Shown: positions 51,183-62,658 of the stretch, one piece after another
How positions within the stretch are numbered: position 1 is the first letter of the stretch
Layout of the letters: every line of letters begins with the position of its first letter
Assembly: GCA_024036415.1 (NCBI GenBank)
Contig: JAMWET010001352.1
Span: 35,001 to 99,000 of the forward strand
Length of the DNA: 64,000 bases
Reading direction: 5' to 3'
Source of the DNA: Prochilodus magdalenae
Lineage: Eukaryota; Chordata; Actinopteri; Characiformes; Prochilodontidae
The notes under the pieces: generated by a model
The model's database searches: none
What the model saw: only the letters and a program-made list of their open reading frames with translations
What the model was told of the DNA's origin: nothing
Translations under genes and position numbers: made by a program

Positions 51183-51932
51183 GTTCCTTTGCCACATATG
51201 CAAAACTATTCCAAAACAGAATAATTCTCTAATTTCTTTTAGAAATCCTACAAATATTATACACTGATGAAGTAAAAACACTGTCCTTGTCCTCGGGTTT
51301 AGCAGAAAAGCTGGGTATTTTAAAAGATCACAAACTCAGAATGACTTTAAAAGTCTTTAGGCAATCCAGAACTATTCAACTCATACCCAATTCTCAACCA
51401 AAGCTGCAAAAAAAGCCCCCCAAAACAACTTTTTATCTGAAGCTGCACAGAGAGGTTACAGTAGAAGTTAATGGGGTCCGTGCCCACTCATAAACAAAAG
51501 CCTTAAAGGTTCTACATACACACTTCAGTACTGCCCACCGTACTGCTACATGTTTCCTAGGATTGAGGCCGGTTTCTTTCTAAACTAGTTTTCAGATGGT
51601 ACATTATGTTTTGTAAGGCCTTACTGAGAGTGGAAACAGGCTGTCTGCTCTTGGGATAGTACAGCCAATAAAGATAAGTAAACAACATTTTCATTTGTAA
51701 GATAATCTGATTCACCCTGAAAAAGCAAAAGCCAATACGGCCCCTATCACCACAATGTGATTCATAGCAAGACGAGTGGCCTACCGATGGTTGCACAATG
51801 TTTGAATAATTCAGTCCTTGGAATCTAAACTTTTTTTGGATTTATTTAAAGTGGTGCTGATATGAACCAGGGATCACCGTGTCTATGATGCATGTTATTT
51901 CCTATTCAAAACCACCAGTAAACCTACATATT

Positions 51933-52118
51933 GTCGCTGTCCAAAGAAAAACAGGTATCTACAAAATGGCAACTTTACAGGCCAAAAACCTCTTTTAATT
52001 TGAATGGAAGTCAATGGAACTAGACGTCTCTCCAAGCAGTTTTGGGCCATTTCTATTGGCCCAAAGTGTAATTAGCAGCTCATGTGATCAAATGAGGCAT
52101 AAAAGTTAAAAATCTTCC
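51933..52118. mobile_element. MITE, GTCGCTGTCCAAAG family (right end missing)
   Basis: It starts GTCGCTGTCCAAAGAAAAAC, followed by AAATGGCAACTTTACAGGCC. The interior, including GTGATCAAATGAGGCATAAA, matches 36250-36275. The opposite inverted end is lacking, and homology ends near 52118, where a Tc1-like end begins. Confidence 0.62.
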
Positions 52119-52559
52119 AATAACTTGGGTATGTTTGACATTGTGAGACATGCAAATGATTCCAGTTTTACACAAGTATGTGACATAAGCAGGGACGGGC
52201 CTTATTGCTATATGACTGACCCAACAGCCATGATTGTTAGTGCCTGCACTGTTATGCCAACTGCCAAAGAGTGCAATAGGGTCGTGCCAGACTGTCATGG
52301 AGTGACTCAGAATGGCAGTGGGTTGGTGGAGATGTCTTGGTAGAGGCGACCAACAAATCTGTTTGTGAAGGCAGCGGGGTCAGAACCAAGATGGTCATTT
52401 TATGCTAATGTGTATAGAATATAGAATTATTCAAAAATCAGTGAACCTTTCCTTAAATGTTCCCTAAACGATGTTTAGAAAGTTAGGAATGAAATCAGAC
52501 TAGTTATCACACCCCTACTCTGAAGCAATGTGATCTTGTAGTTCTCACTCATCTTTTAT

Positions 52560-53225
52560 CCTTGCTTTTTCTATTGTCTGCTGTACTTACTTTATATTTT
52601 ATTGAACTTTATGTTGACACATGGACCAAGAAAAAGTCCTTGTATATTTTCCAATATTTTGATTCTAAATTCCCAGCTGAAACAAGCATTAGGATACTTC
52701 TGAGGAGACAGAAGGAAGGAGAAGTGGAAAATAGTTTCCAAACTACAGTTTAAAAAGTGACTGGAGGATGCAGAGGAACTCCTAACAAGACCAGGTAGAC
52801 CATCAAAAGTGTCCCCAGCAGGTAAACAGCAGAGGAGAGAGAAAATCAAGCTCCACTCAAGCTTCACTCTTCGGAGCTTCACTCTCCATCCTTGAAACTT
52901 TCTACAGGTGTTTCTGTCCATCCCCTCCAGTGTGAGAACACACCTCATCATTATAGGTCAGAAAGGACGAGTAGCTGTGAAGAAGATCTTACTCAATGTT
53001 GCTTGTTTTTAGGATAATTGACTGACCACCTGAGACCTCAACATCACTAAATGTGTTTGGCATTACATGAAGGTAGAAAGTGGAACCAACTTCTAAGACT
53101 GAACTTTGTAAGTGTGGTAAAAATATCCCTCCAGATTTCTTTGAAAACTGCAGTCTCCCCTAATGTCTGTTCTGAGTGGGAATTAAATAAATGAAGAGTA
53201 CTGTTTGACTTTTGCACAGTACTGT
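52560..53225 (+). mobile_element. Decayed Tc1-like transposon
   Basis: Several pieces appear in order. Around 52780 there is TRPGRPSK-like sequence, typical of the linker after a Tc1 helix-turn-helix. Around 52955 GQKGRVAVKKILL follows, which resembles the conserved RGxxAxKKPLL motif. Around 53036 DLNIT and CVWHYMK mark the region of the last catalytic residue. The core between about 52990 and 53036 is deleted. Frames are broken by stops. The segment from 53036 resembles 57775-57960, so both belong to one family. Confidence 0.6.
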
Positions 53226-53539
53226 AGATCTGTTATCCCTCTCCCTCTCTCTCTCGCTTGCTCTCTTCCTCTTTTTCTCTCAGTGGGCAACTCTCATAAT
53301 TACTAACACACTCGCTGTGTCATGACTGAAGAGATGACTCCCCCAGGGTGTTGTGTGATAGCTGTGTGTGTGTGTGTTATTATCATTGCCTCATACGTTT
53401 AACCCCCTGCCGCATAAGCACACTGCGGCCCACCAGCCATCCCCACTCGTTTCCCATCTGTCATAGGCTGTAATTAACACGAATTCTGGCATGTGTGATG
53501 AATGTGAATACCCAGAGTATTTTAGTATCACACAAACGT

Positions 53540-53540
<1 letters not shown>

Positions 53541-53571
<31 letters not shown>
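53541..53571. repeat. (CA)n microsatellite
   Basis: About 15 CA units; the minus frame across it is an artefact. Confidence 0.95.
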
Positions 53572-53574
<3 letters not shown>

Positions 53575-53782
53575 GAGCAGTAGGTTAAACTCCAGTCAAA
53601 TGGTACAAACGGCCAGGCACTGTCCCTGACCAGTCTGGATTCTCCACAACTTCCTCTCCCAAAGGATATACCCGATGAATAAACCATCCAGCATGTGCTC
53701 CTAGACAGCACCAAGCACAGCACAAACACAGAAATGAAAATAGCAGCCATCACACTGATTGCATAGTTATTATGAGGTATGC

Positions 53783-53960
53783 ATGTCCAAAAGTATCCAG
53801 ACACCCGTTCTAATTAGTGAGTTCAGGGACTGATCACAGACACAGGTTGACACAGGTTCAACTGCTCACACACACAGATTGAATAGACAGCAAAGAAAAT
53901 CACAGTAGAAATGGAAAAGGCCAGAAAAGCCAGGTACAATGGTGCATGAGCCTATAGCTG
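53783..53960 (+). mobile_element. Terminal fragment of a fish DNA transposon
   Basis: TATGCATGTCCAAAAGTATC followed by CAGACACC resembles the terminal repeat of a very common fish transposon family, whose ends read approximately TATxxGTCCAAAxGTxTxxGGACACC. The following bases to about 53960 continue that resemblance. No opposite end is present within several kilobases. Assigned by eye only. Confidence 0.5.
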
Positions 53961-54295
53961 ACTTTACATAATGAAAAGCTTAATGCAGCTTGTGCTTAAG
54001 CCACATGATGTAAAGTGCTCATTTAACTCAGCTGCACGTGTAAAAATGCCTGATTTGCAGTTAAGTAATCACATTACTGTCAGTAAAATCAGTATTATCA
54101 GCAATAACAATAAAAACAGAAAATAAGAATGACAATAGTGATAGCTTTCCACTCAGCAGTCCTTGTACTGAAGTGGATGAATTTCTTTTTACAACCATTT
54201 ACATGCACACTGATCTAAATAAACTCATTTTCCAACATTTCATTTGGAATAGGTATACTACAGATACAGTAAATTACAATTTCTCTTGTCACCTG

Positions 54296-54500
54296 AGTGT
54301 TGTCTGTAGCCCCACCCTCTTGTTAGCCCCAGGTGTTTCCTGTTAGTTCCCTGTGTATATATACCCCTGGTCGTGTGCTTTGTGTTTGCTTGGTGTTTCT
54401 TTCTTTCTGTTATTTTTCAGTGTATCTCAAATCCCTTTGTCTTATGTTTTCTTTTTGAGTATTATAAATATTAGTGGTTTCTCTTTGTTGCCTTTTCTTT
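54296..54500 (+). mobile_element. LTR-like segment, uncertain
   Basis: It begins TGTCACCTGAGTG, carries a TATA-like TGTATATATACCCC at about 54352 and then a T-rich stretch, which resembles a retroviral-type LTR promoter half. No matching end or target duplication was found; the right side runs into an AT microsatellite. Confidence 0.35.
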
Positions 54501-54599
54501 ATTGCTTTCTACAACTACATTTAATTGGTCAAAGTTATATTTATATATATTATATATATATAGACCACAGAAAGCCACAGTAGGTCACTCACGATTTAC

Positions 54600-55007
54600 A
54601 CAGCCATCTTTAAGATGCTTTAAAAACCAAAACAGAGAGAATGAGAGAGTTTCTTTCCACATGCTATTCGGACTCTAAACAAAAATAGTAACTAGGCCTA
54701 ATCTTTTGCACTACCTATGTTTAACTTTGCACAACTACACTGTAGTCACTTTAAACTGTAGTCACTTTACAGACACATACAACTTAATATCTCATATGCT
54801 ACATGACACTTTTTATTGTTCTAAACTCTACTTTATACCTTTATTTATTTTTACATTTTGTACTTTTTTATATTTTATATTTTACTCTATTTCATTTTCT
54901 TATCTAATAATATGTGGCTGGGCAGTCACAAAAGCATTTCACTGCCGGTTGTACCATGTATGACTATGTATGTGACAAATAAACCTTGATTTGATTTGAT
55001 TTGATAA
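54600..55007 (+). mobile_element. LINE 3' end (L2/Rex1-type) with (TTTGA)n tail
   Basis: The segment ends TGTGACAAATAAACCTTG and then repeated TTTGAT units, a hallmark 3' terminus of fish non-LTR retrotransposons with an AATAAA signal just before the tail. Upstream, TTCACTGCCGGTTGTACC and a long T-rich 3' UTR are consistent. TTTCCACATGCTATTCGGAC near 54653 may be the last codons of the reverse-transcriptase ORF. It is 5'-truncated. Confidence 0.65.
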
Positions 55008-55059
55008 AACAACCTTAAGCTACGTTTAGAAGTTAATAGCTACATGAGTCATTTGGTAA

Positions 55060-55132
55060 CTGAATGATTCAAAAATATTTATGGATAATCAATAGATTAT
55101 TTGACAAAAAAAATAGTAATTTGTTGCAGCCC
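55060..55132. mobile_element. hAT-like terminal end, no partner
   Basis: The segment containing GATTATTTGACAAAA and ending TTTGTTGCAGCCCTA is typical of a hAT terminus read outward. No TAGGGCTG start was found to its left before the LINE tail at 55007, so this is probably a truncated relic. Confidence 0.45.
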
Positions 55133-56321
55133 TAATATCCATCCTTGTTTCTGAACCACTTTATGGCCAAACAAACAAGCTACATTAAACAGTAGCTAAC
55201 TATTTAGCAAGCGAACCAGCTTGAGTATAATTTGTAAATTTTTATAATTACGTGGCATACAGCATGTCATGAGCTGCAAATCTAGTAAATAGATCTTCTA
55301 ACTCTGATCTTCTATGGCTCTGCTAAATATTATTCTATTCATTAAATATTCATCAGTTCATCACTTTTTCCTAAATCAGACAAAGTCTACAGTTTGTATG
55401 CCATTCAGGGACTACAAATCTGTGTTCCATTCCATGGAACCTCCATGACAAAAAAGGGCTGCTGTGTGTAATGTGATTTCAAATCAATCAATACCATATA
55501 GGAGCAAATGCTGACTCTTTTTTTTGTTCATACAGCCTTTTCTTCGGGAGTGGAAGTTCTAGATAATTCAGGACACCAATACTGCTATACAGGTATAGAC
55601 CCGGTCACACCCGGCACTGTGACCACTTCAACAACAAACGCAGAGGCAAGTCACAAAAAAACAACACACTTTCTCTTCTCCTAAACATGTGGAAGACCTG
55701 CTGGTGCACTCAGAGAAGCTGGATGGAGAAACATAAGGAGCCTGAGGGACGGACAGAAGAGAGAAGAGAATAAGAGGGTGGACAGAGCATAAGGAAAGAA
55801 TCTCACTGACTAATGAAAAACAGCAGAATGTCTGTGCTGCAAACAATATTCCGATAAGTATTGACCATGTACACACAAATGCGCACACACACACACCATT
55901 CACTCAGGGGTACAAATATGGGCAATGTGTTCTGCATTACTTTAGTACCAGATCTAAATATAACTGCATTAGTAACTGTATTAATAACAGCATCCAAAGT
56001 GATTCATTAGTGTTTTGAATGATGTTATCATGAATGGTGATGAGCACTAGATGTTAATAAATTGGGCCTGTCACAATCATGAACTTCTGACTTGATTGCC
56101 CCATAAATGACTGTGATTAACAGCTGAATAGGTTTTCTATGACAAGCTGGCTGTTGATTGATTAGCTGTCATGCTTCCTAGATGTTGAGCTGCATAATAG
56201 CTTCAAGGACTACACTGTATATAAGGTAAAACAATATGCCTCATGCTCAGTCCAGTCAATCGGGCAAAAAGTGGTCAAGTTTATCCACTTTGCAAGACCC
56301 AGCATCTGGCTGAACACTTGG

Positions 56322-57402
56322 ACTGGGTTTGGATTGAGGTTAGAGTTGGGTCTGGGTTGAGGTTAGAGTCAGGGTTTGGTTTTGGGTAGAGGTTAGAGTT
56401 AGGGTTGTGTTTTGGGTTAAGGTTAGAGTTAGGGATGGGTTTTGTGTTAAGGTTAGAGTTAGGGTTGTGTTTTGGGTTAAGGTTAGAGTTAACGTTGGGG
56501 ATTTAGTTAGAGTTAGGGGTTTTGGGTGGAGTTAGAGTTAGAGGGTTAGAGTTAGGGATGGATTTTGGGTTAAGGTTAGAGTTAGGGTTGGGTTGTGGGT
56601 TGGGGTTTGAGTTAGTGATTGGGTTTTGGGTAGAGGTTAGAGATAGGGTTGGGTTTTGGGTTGAGGTTTGAGTTAGTAATTGGGTTTTGGGTAGAGGTTA
56701 GAGATAGAGTTGGGTTTTGGGTTGTGGTTACAGTGAGGGCTGGTTTTTGGGCAAGGTTTTGAGTTAGTGATTGGGTTTTTTTGGGTTAGAGGTTTGGGAG
56801 ATAGAGTTTTGGGTTTTTTGGGTTGAGGTTTTGAGTTTAGTGATTGGTTTTTTTGGGTAGAGGTTTTGGGTAGAGTTAGAGTTGGGATTTAATTGGATTG
56901 TTTTTGAGGTTAGAGTTAGTGATTGGGGAGGTTTGGCTTAAGGTTTAGAGATTAGGTTTTGAGTTAGTTGGTTTTGGGTAGAGGTTAGCGTTAGAGTTGG
57001 GTTTTGGGTTGAGGTTTGAGTTAGTGATTGGGTTTTGGGTAGAGGTTAGAGTTAGAGTTGGGATTTGGGTTGAGGTTTGAGTTAGTGATTAGGTTTTGGG
57101 TAGAGGTTAGAGTTAGAGTTGGGATTTGGGTTGAAGTTAGAGTTAGTGATTGGGTTTTGGCTTAAGGTTAGAGATAGAGTTGGGTTTTGGGTAGAGGTTA
57201 GCGTTAGAGTTGGGTTTTGGGTTGAGGTTTGAGTTAGTGATTGGGTTTTGGGTAGAGGTTAGAGTTAGAGTTGGGATTTGGGTTGAGGTTTGAGTTAGTG
57301 ATTGGGTTTTGGGTAGAGGTTAGAGTTAGAGTTGGGTTTTGGGTTGAGGTTAGAGTTAGTGATTGGGTTTTGGGAAGAGACTAGAGTTAGGGTTGGGTTT
57401 TA
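56322..57402. repeat. G/T-rich telomere-like minisatellite, about 1.08 kb
   Basis: The plus strand is almost free of C and is built from GGGTTTTGGG, GAGGTTAGAGTTAG and TTAGGGTTGGG motifs. In its right half an approximately 60-bp unit repeats: GGGTTTTGGGTAGAGGTTAG ... TTGAGGTTTGAGTTAGTGAT. The left half is more irregular and includes GTTAGGG units. Frequent GGG runs permit G-quadruplexes on the plus strand. It is not a canonical TTAGGG array. Confidence 0.9.
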
Positions 57403-57654
57403 GTATTGACCAATTGACAATACTTACACTTACTGTAAGTAACGTATTAACAGTATCTTCAAGAAATTTACTTCAGTGTACTGAAATGCTTCACTGCTGA
57501 TACTTCACTGATATGTTGTTGATGTGTTACTGATATTCTCTTAGGAGTTTATTGATCTACAAGAAACCAGTCAAAACATGGTGTTACCATTGTGATTGCC
57601 ATTATGTAATAATTGTGACAGATCTTTATTGCATCATGCAATACTCTCTAGCAA

Positions 57655-57960
57655 AGGTGATGATTAAGCAATGCTCTACAGCAAGACAATTACCCCAGCA
57701 TGTGGCAGAGAAGATTAAGACTTACTTAGAAAACAAAGAAGCTTCTGGTGTTTCCAGAGCCATGGACTGATCACCCCAGAGCCCAGACATTAACATCACT
57801 GAATGTTTTTGGGTTGCATGGCTTGTGAAAATGAAACATGCAACCAACTTCTAACACTGAACTTTGGAGGTGTGGAACCAATCCCTGCAGATTATCCTAA
57901 AAAGCTAAAAGCAAGTGTCCTGAAAAGAGTGGAGGCGGTAATAGAAGCTGCACTGCTTTT
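57655..57960 (+). mobile_element. Tc1-like transposase C-terminal fragment
   Basis: Plus-strand translation includes HVAEKIKTYLENKEASG, then a stop, then SPQSPDINITECFWVAW, which matches the SPDLNPIENxW box containing the final catalytic Glu of Tc1/mariner transposases. Scattered stops follow. The region GAACTTTGGAGGTGTGGAAC and onward is shared with 53090-53160. No terminal repeats were found. Confidence 0.68.
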
Positions 57961-58763
57961 TTTCTGATGCTAAAAAAACAATGCATTATTTTTAATAGTC
58001 ATCATAAATTATCATAAGCACATCCTGCAGCTAAGCTTGCTGTGTTTCTCCATGCGAGTTGATAAACACATCAGCTAACAAGCTTTTAAAAACATCCATT
58101 AAAAAACTACATTTACATACAGCCTGTCTGTATATAAACACTGTATGGTACACTGTGGTCTTTTAGACACACGCCCACTCGTTTTAAAACAGCCCTGTCT
58201 ATGCTTTGGTTTTTGCCCCGGTTTATACATGCCGTTTAAAAAAAGTGCCATAAAATGTGGTCTGTTAGACACACACTGACACACACATGCATGAGCACAC
58301 ACGCGTTCTGAAACATGCGTCACTAAGGGTCTCTGACACCGTTTATGCTCACTGCAATTCAAAATGTACTGTAAAACGTCCTGTTTCAGAGACACAGGCA
58401 TGTGATGACTGTGTGGTCAGGGCAGGCGTTTGAGCAATGCCTCACATTTGCTGTTGGCCACGGTCTTGTACACACTTGGCAGAACTGGCACAAAGTTGCA
58501 CTCGAGCTCACACAGCAAAACGTGCGGCTTGGAACGCCCAACGTGAGCAGTTAAACCAAGAAGCCGTGATGGCTTCCTGTTACTGCTGAACAAGTGGATT
58601 AAAAAAGTTAACAAAATAACAAAAACAGACCAATAGGTGTTTGAAGGTGATGTGTTATTATGTTTTAGTTCAGATTGAAAGACGTAGCAGGAGAAAAGAA
58701 AGCTTAAATATGGTGTGCGTATGCTGCTGCATATCACAGTCATTTAAAAGTCAGTTTAGAGTT

Positions 58764-59077
58764 TTTTGGGACTACGTCATATGTGCTTCCTGCATCAGCC
58801 GAGGAAGTTCAACCTGTCCCAGATGCTGATGGTACAATTCTACACTGCCACCATAGATTCTGTTATCATCTCGTCCATCACAGTGTGGGGAAGCTCAGCC
58901 ACCAAACATGATATCCACAGACTGCAGTGCATCATCAGGTCTGCAGAGAAGACCACTCGAGTCAAACTACCCCCTCTGCTGGATCTGCACACTTCCAGAA
59001 CCAGGAAGCGTGCAGAGAAGATCATCACTGACCCATCACACCCTGATCATCACCTGTTCCAGTGTCTTCCCTAAGGC
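58764..59077 (+). mobile_element. LINE reverse-transcriptase fragment (L2/Rex1-like)
   Basis: The plus frame contains LSQMLMVQFYTATIDSVIIS then SITVWGSSATKHDIHRLQC and, downstream, PPLLDLHTSRTRKRAEKIIT and DPSHPDHHLFQCLP. This is the conserved C-terminal end of the reverse transcriptase of CR1/L2/Rex1-type LINEs (ESVI-SSITVW, LQRIIRSAEK, DLH/YxxRxxRKA, DPSHP-HxLF). Catalytic motifs lie upstream and are absent, and a stop follows LP. The fragment abuts another repeat at about 59100. Confidence 0.85.
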
Positions 59078-59104
59078 CGGCACTTTAGCCAAATGAGGGG
59101 ATGG

Positions 59105-59215
59105 TAGTTGGTGTCCGAAACACAACCCACATAACAAAAGCATGTCCCATGCAATTACACACTTCCACCAGAGAGGTCTCCAAATCCACAAATCTTACAT
59201 AGCGTAGCTTTAAAT
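59105..59215. repeat. Interspersed repeat, copy B (shared with 50516)
   Basis: CACTTCCACCAGAGAGGTCT with flanking ACACAACCCACATA and AATCTTACATAGCG matches the copy at 50516-50630. It lies immediately right of the LINE fragment. Confidence 0.6.
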
Positions 59216-60422
59216 GTGGATTCTTGTAAAAGCCTACCTAGTAATGCATCTTCTATAGTTTTCCTCCACATTGTCTACATTCCCAAATTAGTTTTTCTTC
59301 CTGAAATCTCTAAAACCCCACTTAGGCTGGATTAGTTTATCATCCTCATAAAACGATACATGTCTGCTCAGTGGTAAAACATGCATCCCCATGGCAATAA
59401 TAATATCTTGAATTTTTGCATCACATGTTGCCATCATCCTCTATGTATGTAACTTGACGGGTGAAGAATTTTGAGAATGGAAAACATACTGACTCAAACC
59501 AAGCGTTTAACAGAAAATGGAAAACTGAAGTATGACCTATTTGTAGACACGGCTCTTCATAGGTCATAAGATTTTAGCACTTATAAATGCGGCTGACCTT
59601 TAGACTGCATTAGCGACAGGATGCTATATTTCTTGGATGAACATTTATTAGCATTATATTAACATCCTCCTCCTTTCATTAGAAGTACATTAAGTCTTTA
59701 ACTTGTAAAACTGTCGAGTCAATGTATGCCGAAGGTAATTTTCTAACACTGCTGCTGCTGAAGGAGACATAATTAGGAACTAAGTCATATGCAGAAGGCT
59801 TCTGATGACACAGCAGTTGTTCGTGGAGTTCCTGAGGGGGATGGCACACTTACACCAGCTCTTACATCATGGCGTTTTATAGATGTAGGGAAGAATATTA
59901 CAAGTACAAAACTACTGTCTGAAACTTCTTTTCATGAATATAACTGAACAGAATCTAGTTTGCTACTGTATTCTATGACCAACCCCCATGACCCAAGAGG
60001 GCCATTGGGGGTATTGCTAGGTGGGCAAAAACGTACAATTTTGTAACCATATAAACTTTGAATCAAGTGTTGTTTATTTTTATAAATAAAAGGTCACATT
60101 TATATTGAGCTCGTCGTTTTATTTGGCAGAATGTTGGCTAGTTTTGTTTATATTTTCAGTGCAAGCCAATTGCATGGAACTCATCCAACTCGTTCTGAGG
60201 CTAAGCCATCTACAGCTGAAACGGCCAGCATCTCTCAGACTCTCAGGAAGCTGAGCATAAACAAAACAAGAATACACCAGTGAAAGCCGAGTGCTACGTG
60301 CCTGAGTAGTGAAATCCAGTTACTGCCGCTCTGTGCTGTCGGCTTTAGAGGTCTTTTCAAATGAAGCTTTAAAATCCAACAACAACTTACACTGTCACTT
60401 AGAAGCTGAACATCATAAATAT

Positions 60423-60615
60423 GTCACTGGCCAAAGAAAAAAAATGTGTCTCCATTTTTGTTTTATGTATCGTATAAATGCAGTTTACATTGTGTTTAGC
60501 CGCTACATTGCGTCGTGCTGCCTTTTACACTGGCTCCATTGACTTTAAATTAGGTGTTCGCCCTTTCCTTTAAAGTTGCCATTTTGGAGATACTTGCTTT
60601 TCTTTGGACAGCGAC
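60423..60615. mobile_element. MITE, GTCGCTGTCCAAAG family (complete copy)
   Basis: A 193-bp element beginning GTCACTGGCCAAAGAAAAAA and ending TTTTCTTTGGACAGCGAC, so the ends are inverted. It contains AAGTTGCCATTTTGGAGATA next to the right end, as in the 38669-38795 copy. It has no coding capacity. Related incomplete copies lie at 36140-36325 and 51933-52118. Confidence 0.72.
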
Positions 60616-62187
60616 GCTATATATAATATAGAACTGTATTGGAAGCTTTCTGACATTGAGCACTCCAACTTTGGTAGGTGTCTCACAAACTTAGCTTTCA
60701 TAAGTTGAGTCTGAAAAATAAACCTGATAAATCTGATTACTATTTGCTAAAATTTCTAATCCAGTGGGATGGTAGTTTTGTTCACATTCTATTTAGCTTT
60801 TTTAACCAAGCAGCAATTGCACAAGAGGATGAGGCACTGATAGGTTAGTTGAGCCGTTTCTGATAGCTGTAGACTTGTGTTTATCTTTTTTTTTCACATG
60901 CCATTTCTAAGATAAGCCTTTTAATCTTCTTTCTCATCAGTAAAGAAGAGCCATGCTATGATATAACGTACAAAACATTCCAGTCTCTGTAACATCCAGC
61001 AAGTTCATTCATGAGATGAATCCAGCCTTAAACAAACACCTTAGCTAGCCAGTGGAGGCCACACAGTGAAATTCAATTATAAAGACATTGCAGTTTTCAG
61101 GTAGTTAATGGAACCAGCAGGTCCCATTCTCGTTCTTTCTCAGAATGAATCTTTTCTCCAGGCAGCTATAATGTTTCTCCAGGCAGCTCAAACAAGTCAT
61201 AAATGAGCCTGGCTCATTCTCAGCCCCTGTCCCCTCTGCTGTGTTACTATTTGTTTTGCTCTTTGGGAGATAAATGTTCCCAAGATGCCATGCTGTCAGG
61301 AGGCAATATTGGAGTCTTCCATTACAGCCGTCTGAGGTCAGAGGTCAACATGGACCACACTCCATAACTGAGCTCATGCAGTGCATCACTGTTTCAGACA
61401 GAGGACGTGAAGGGGGAAAGCATGAATCTCTGAGAACAGTGCTGTAGTCTAGTCTAAAGTATGGGCTAGGCTGAGACTAGCTGGTTTTGCTGTGACTAGC
61501 AAGCATTCCATACACACAAGTGTTCTGTACATATCAAGACCAGCATCCTAAAATGTTTAATGCCAAGTTGGCTAACAAAAGCAAATATGCTGTTCTTTGT
61601 AGTATTATCTACCAAGAAATATTCCCTATATGGTTTAAATCTGGAAAAACAACACTGACACACTGTCTGACATGATTCTTTACATGTAAACTATCAACAA
61701 AAAATCAATACTGTTTTTTGGGAATCAGTACAGTACATCACAAAACGTAACACTGCAATGTTCAGGTGTATCTGTATCGTCTTACACCCCATGGGAATGT
61801 CATTGACTTGATCAAATTTTAAACACGAAGAAAAACACAAAAAGTGCTGAAATGCTGCACATAGCACTGCAACTAAAACTTATCTTACAAAAACATCAGC
61901 AAAGCTACGTCTACACCACGTGTATAGACTCACATAGTTACATGAAAGAGAGTGATGATATTGATGTGGAGGAGCTTCTGAAGAAAGCTTCACCTTAATG
62001 AAGTGTAGAATGTAGAAGTGTCCTTAGCAGTAATTGATTGTAATGGCTGTGTGACTTGCAATTGCAGAAGGCTTTGTTTTCTACTCCTCAGTCAGTCTAA
62101 CACTAAATGAGAAAGAGCTTTATGGTGGTTGTTCAGAACTGTGTTCCAGGTGTTTGTTTGTTTGGATTGTGATTTCTTGTATCAAAA

Positions 62188-62658
62188 CGGTTATAACAAT
62201 GGCCAGCTATAACAACAGCCAGTTATAACACCAGCCAGTTATAACAATGGCCAGCTATAACAACAGCCAGTTATAACAACAGCCAGTTATAACACCAGCC
62301 AGTTATAACAATGGCCAGCTATAACAACAGCCAGTTATAACAACAGCCAGTTATAACAACAGCCAGTTATAACACCAGCCAGTTATAACAATGGCCAGCT
62401 ATAACAACAGCCAGTTATAACAACAGCCAGTTATAACAACAGCCAGTTATAACAATAGCCAGTTATAACAATGGCCAGCTATAACAACAGCCAGTTATAT
62501 CAACAGCCAGCTATAGCAACAGCCAGTTATAACAATGGCCAGCTATAACAACAGCCAGTTATAACAATGGCCAGTTATAACAACAGCCAGTTATAACAAC
62601 GGCCAGTTATAACAACAGCCAGTTATAACAACAGCCAGTTATAACAACAGCCAGTTAT
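62188..62658. repeat. 16-bp minisatellite, about 29 copies
   Basis: Tandem CCAGTTATAACAACAG units, with variants ending AATGG, ACCAG or AATAG and a CCAGCTATAAC form. Variants recur in ordered blocks, so a higher-order unit of several 16-mers is visible. The array ends in an AT dinucleotide run (62658-62683). Confidence 0.95.

Noticed and set aside
56322..57402. True telomere or chromosome end
   Set aside because: Not a TTAGGG array; complex non-repetitive sequence continues on both sides.
62188..62658. CRISPR-like array
   Set aside because: Contiguous 16-bp units without unique spacers; minisatellite.
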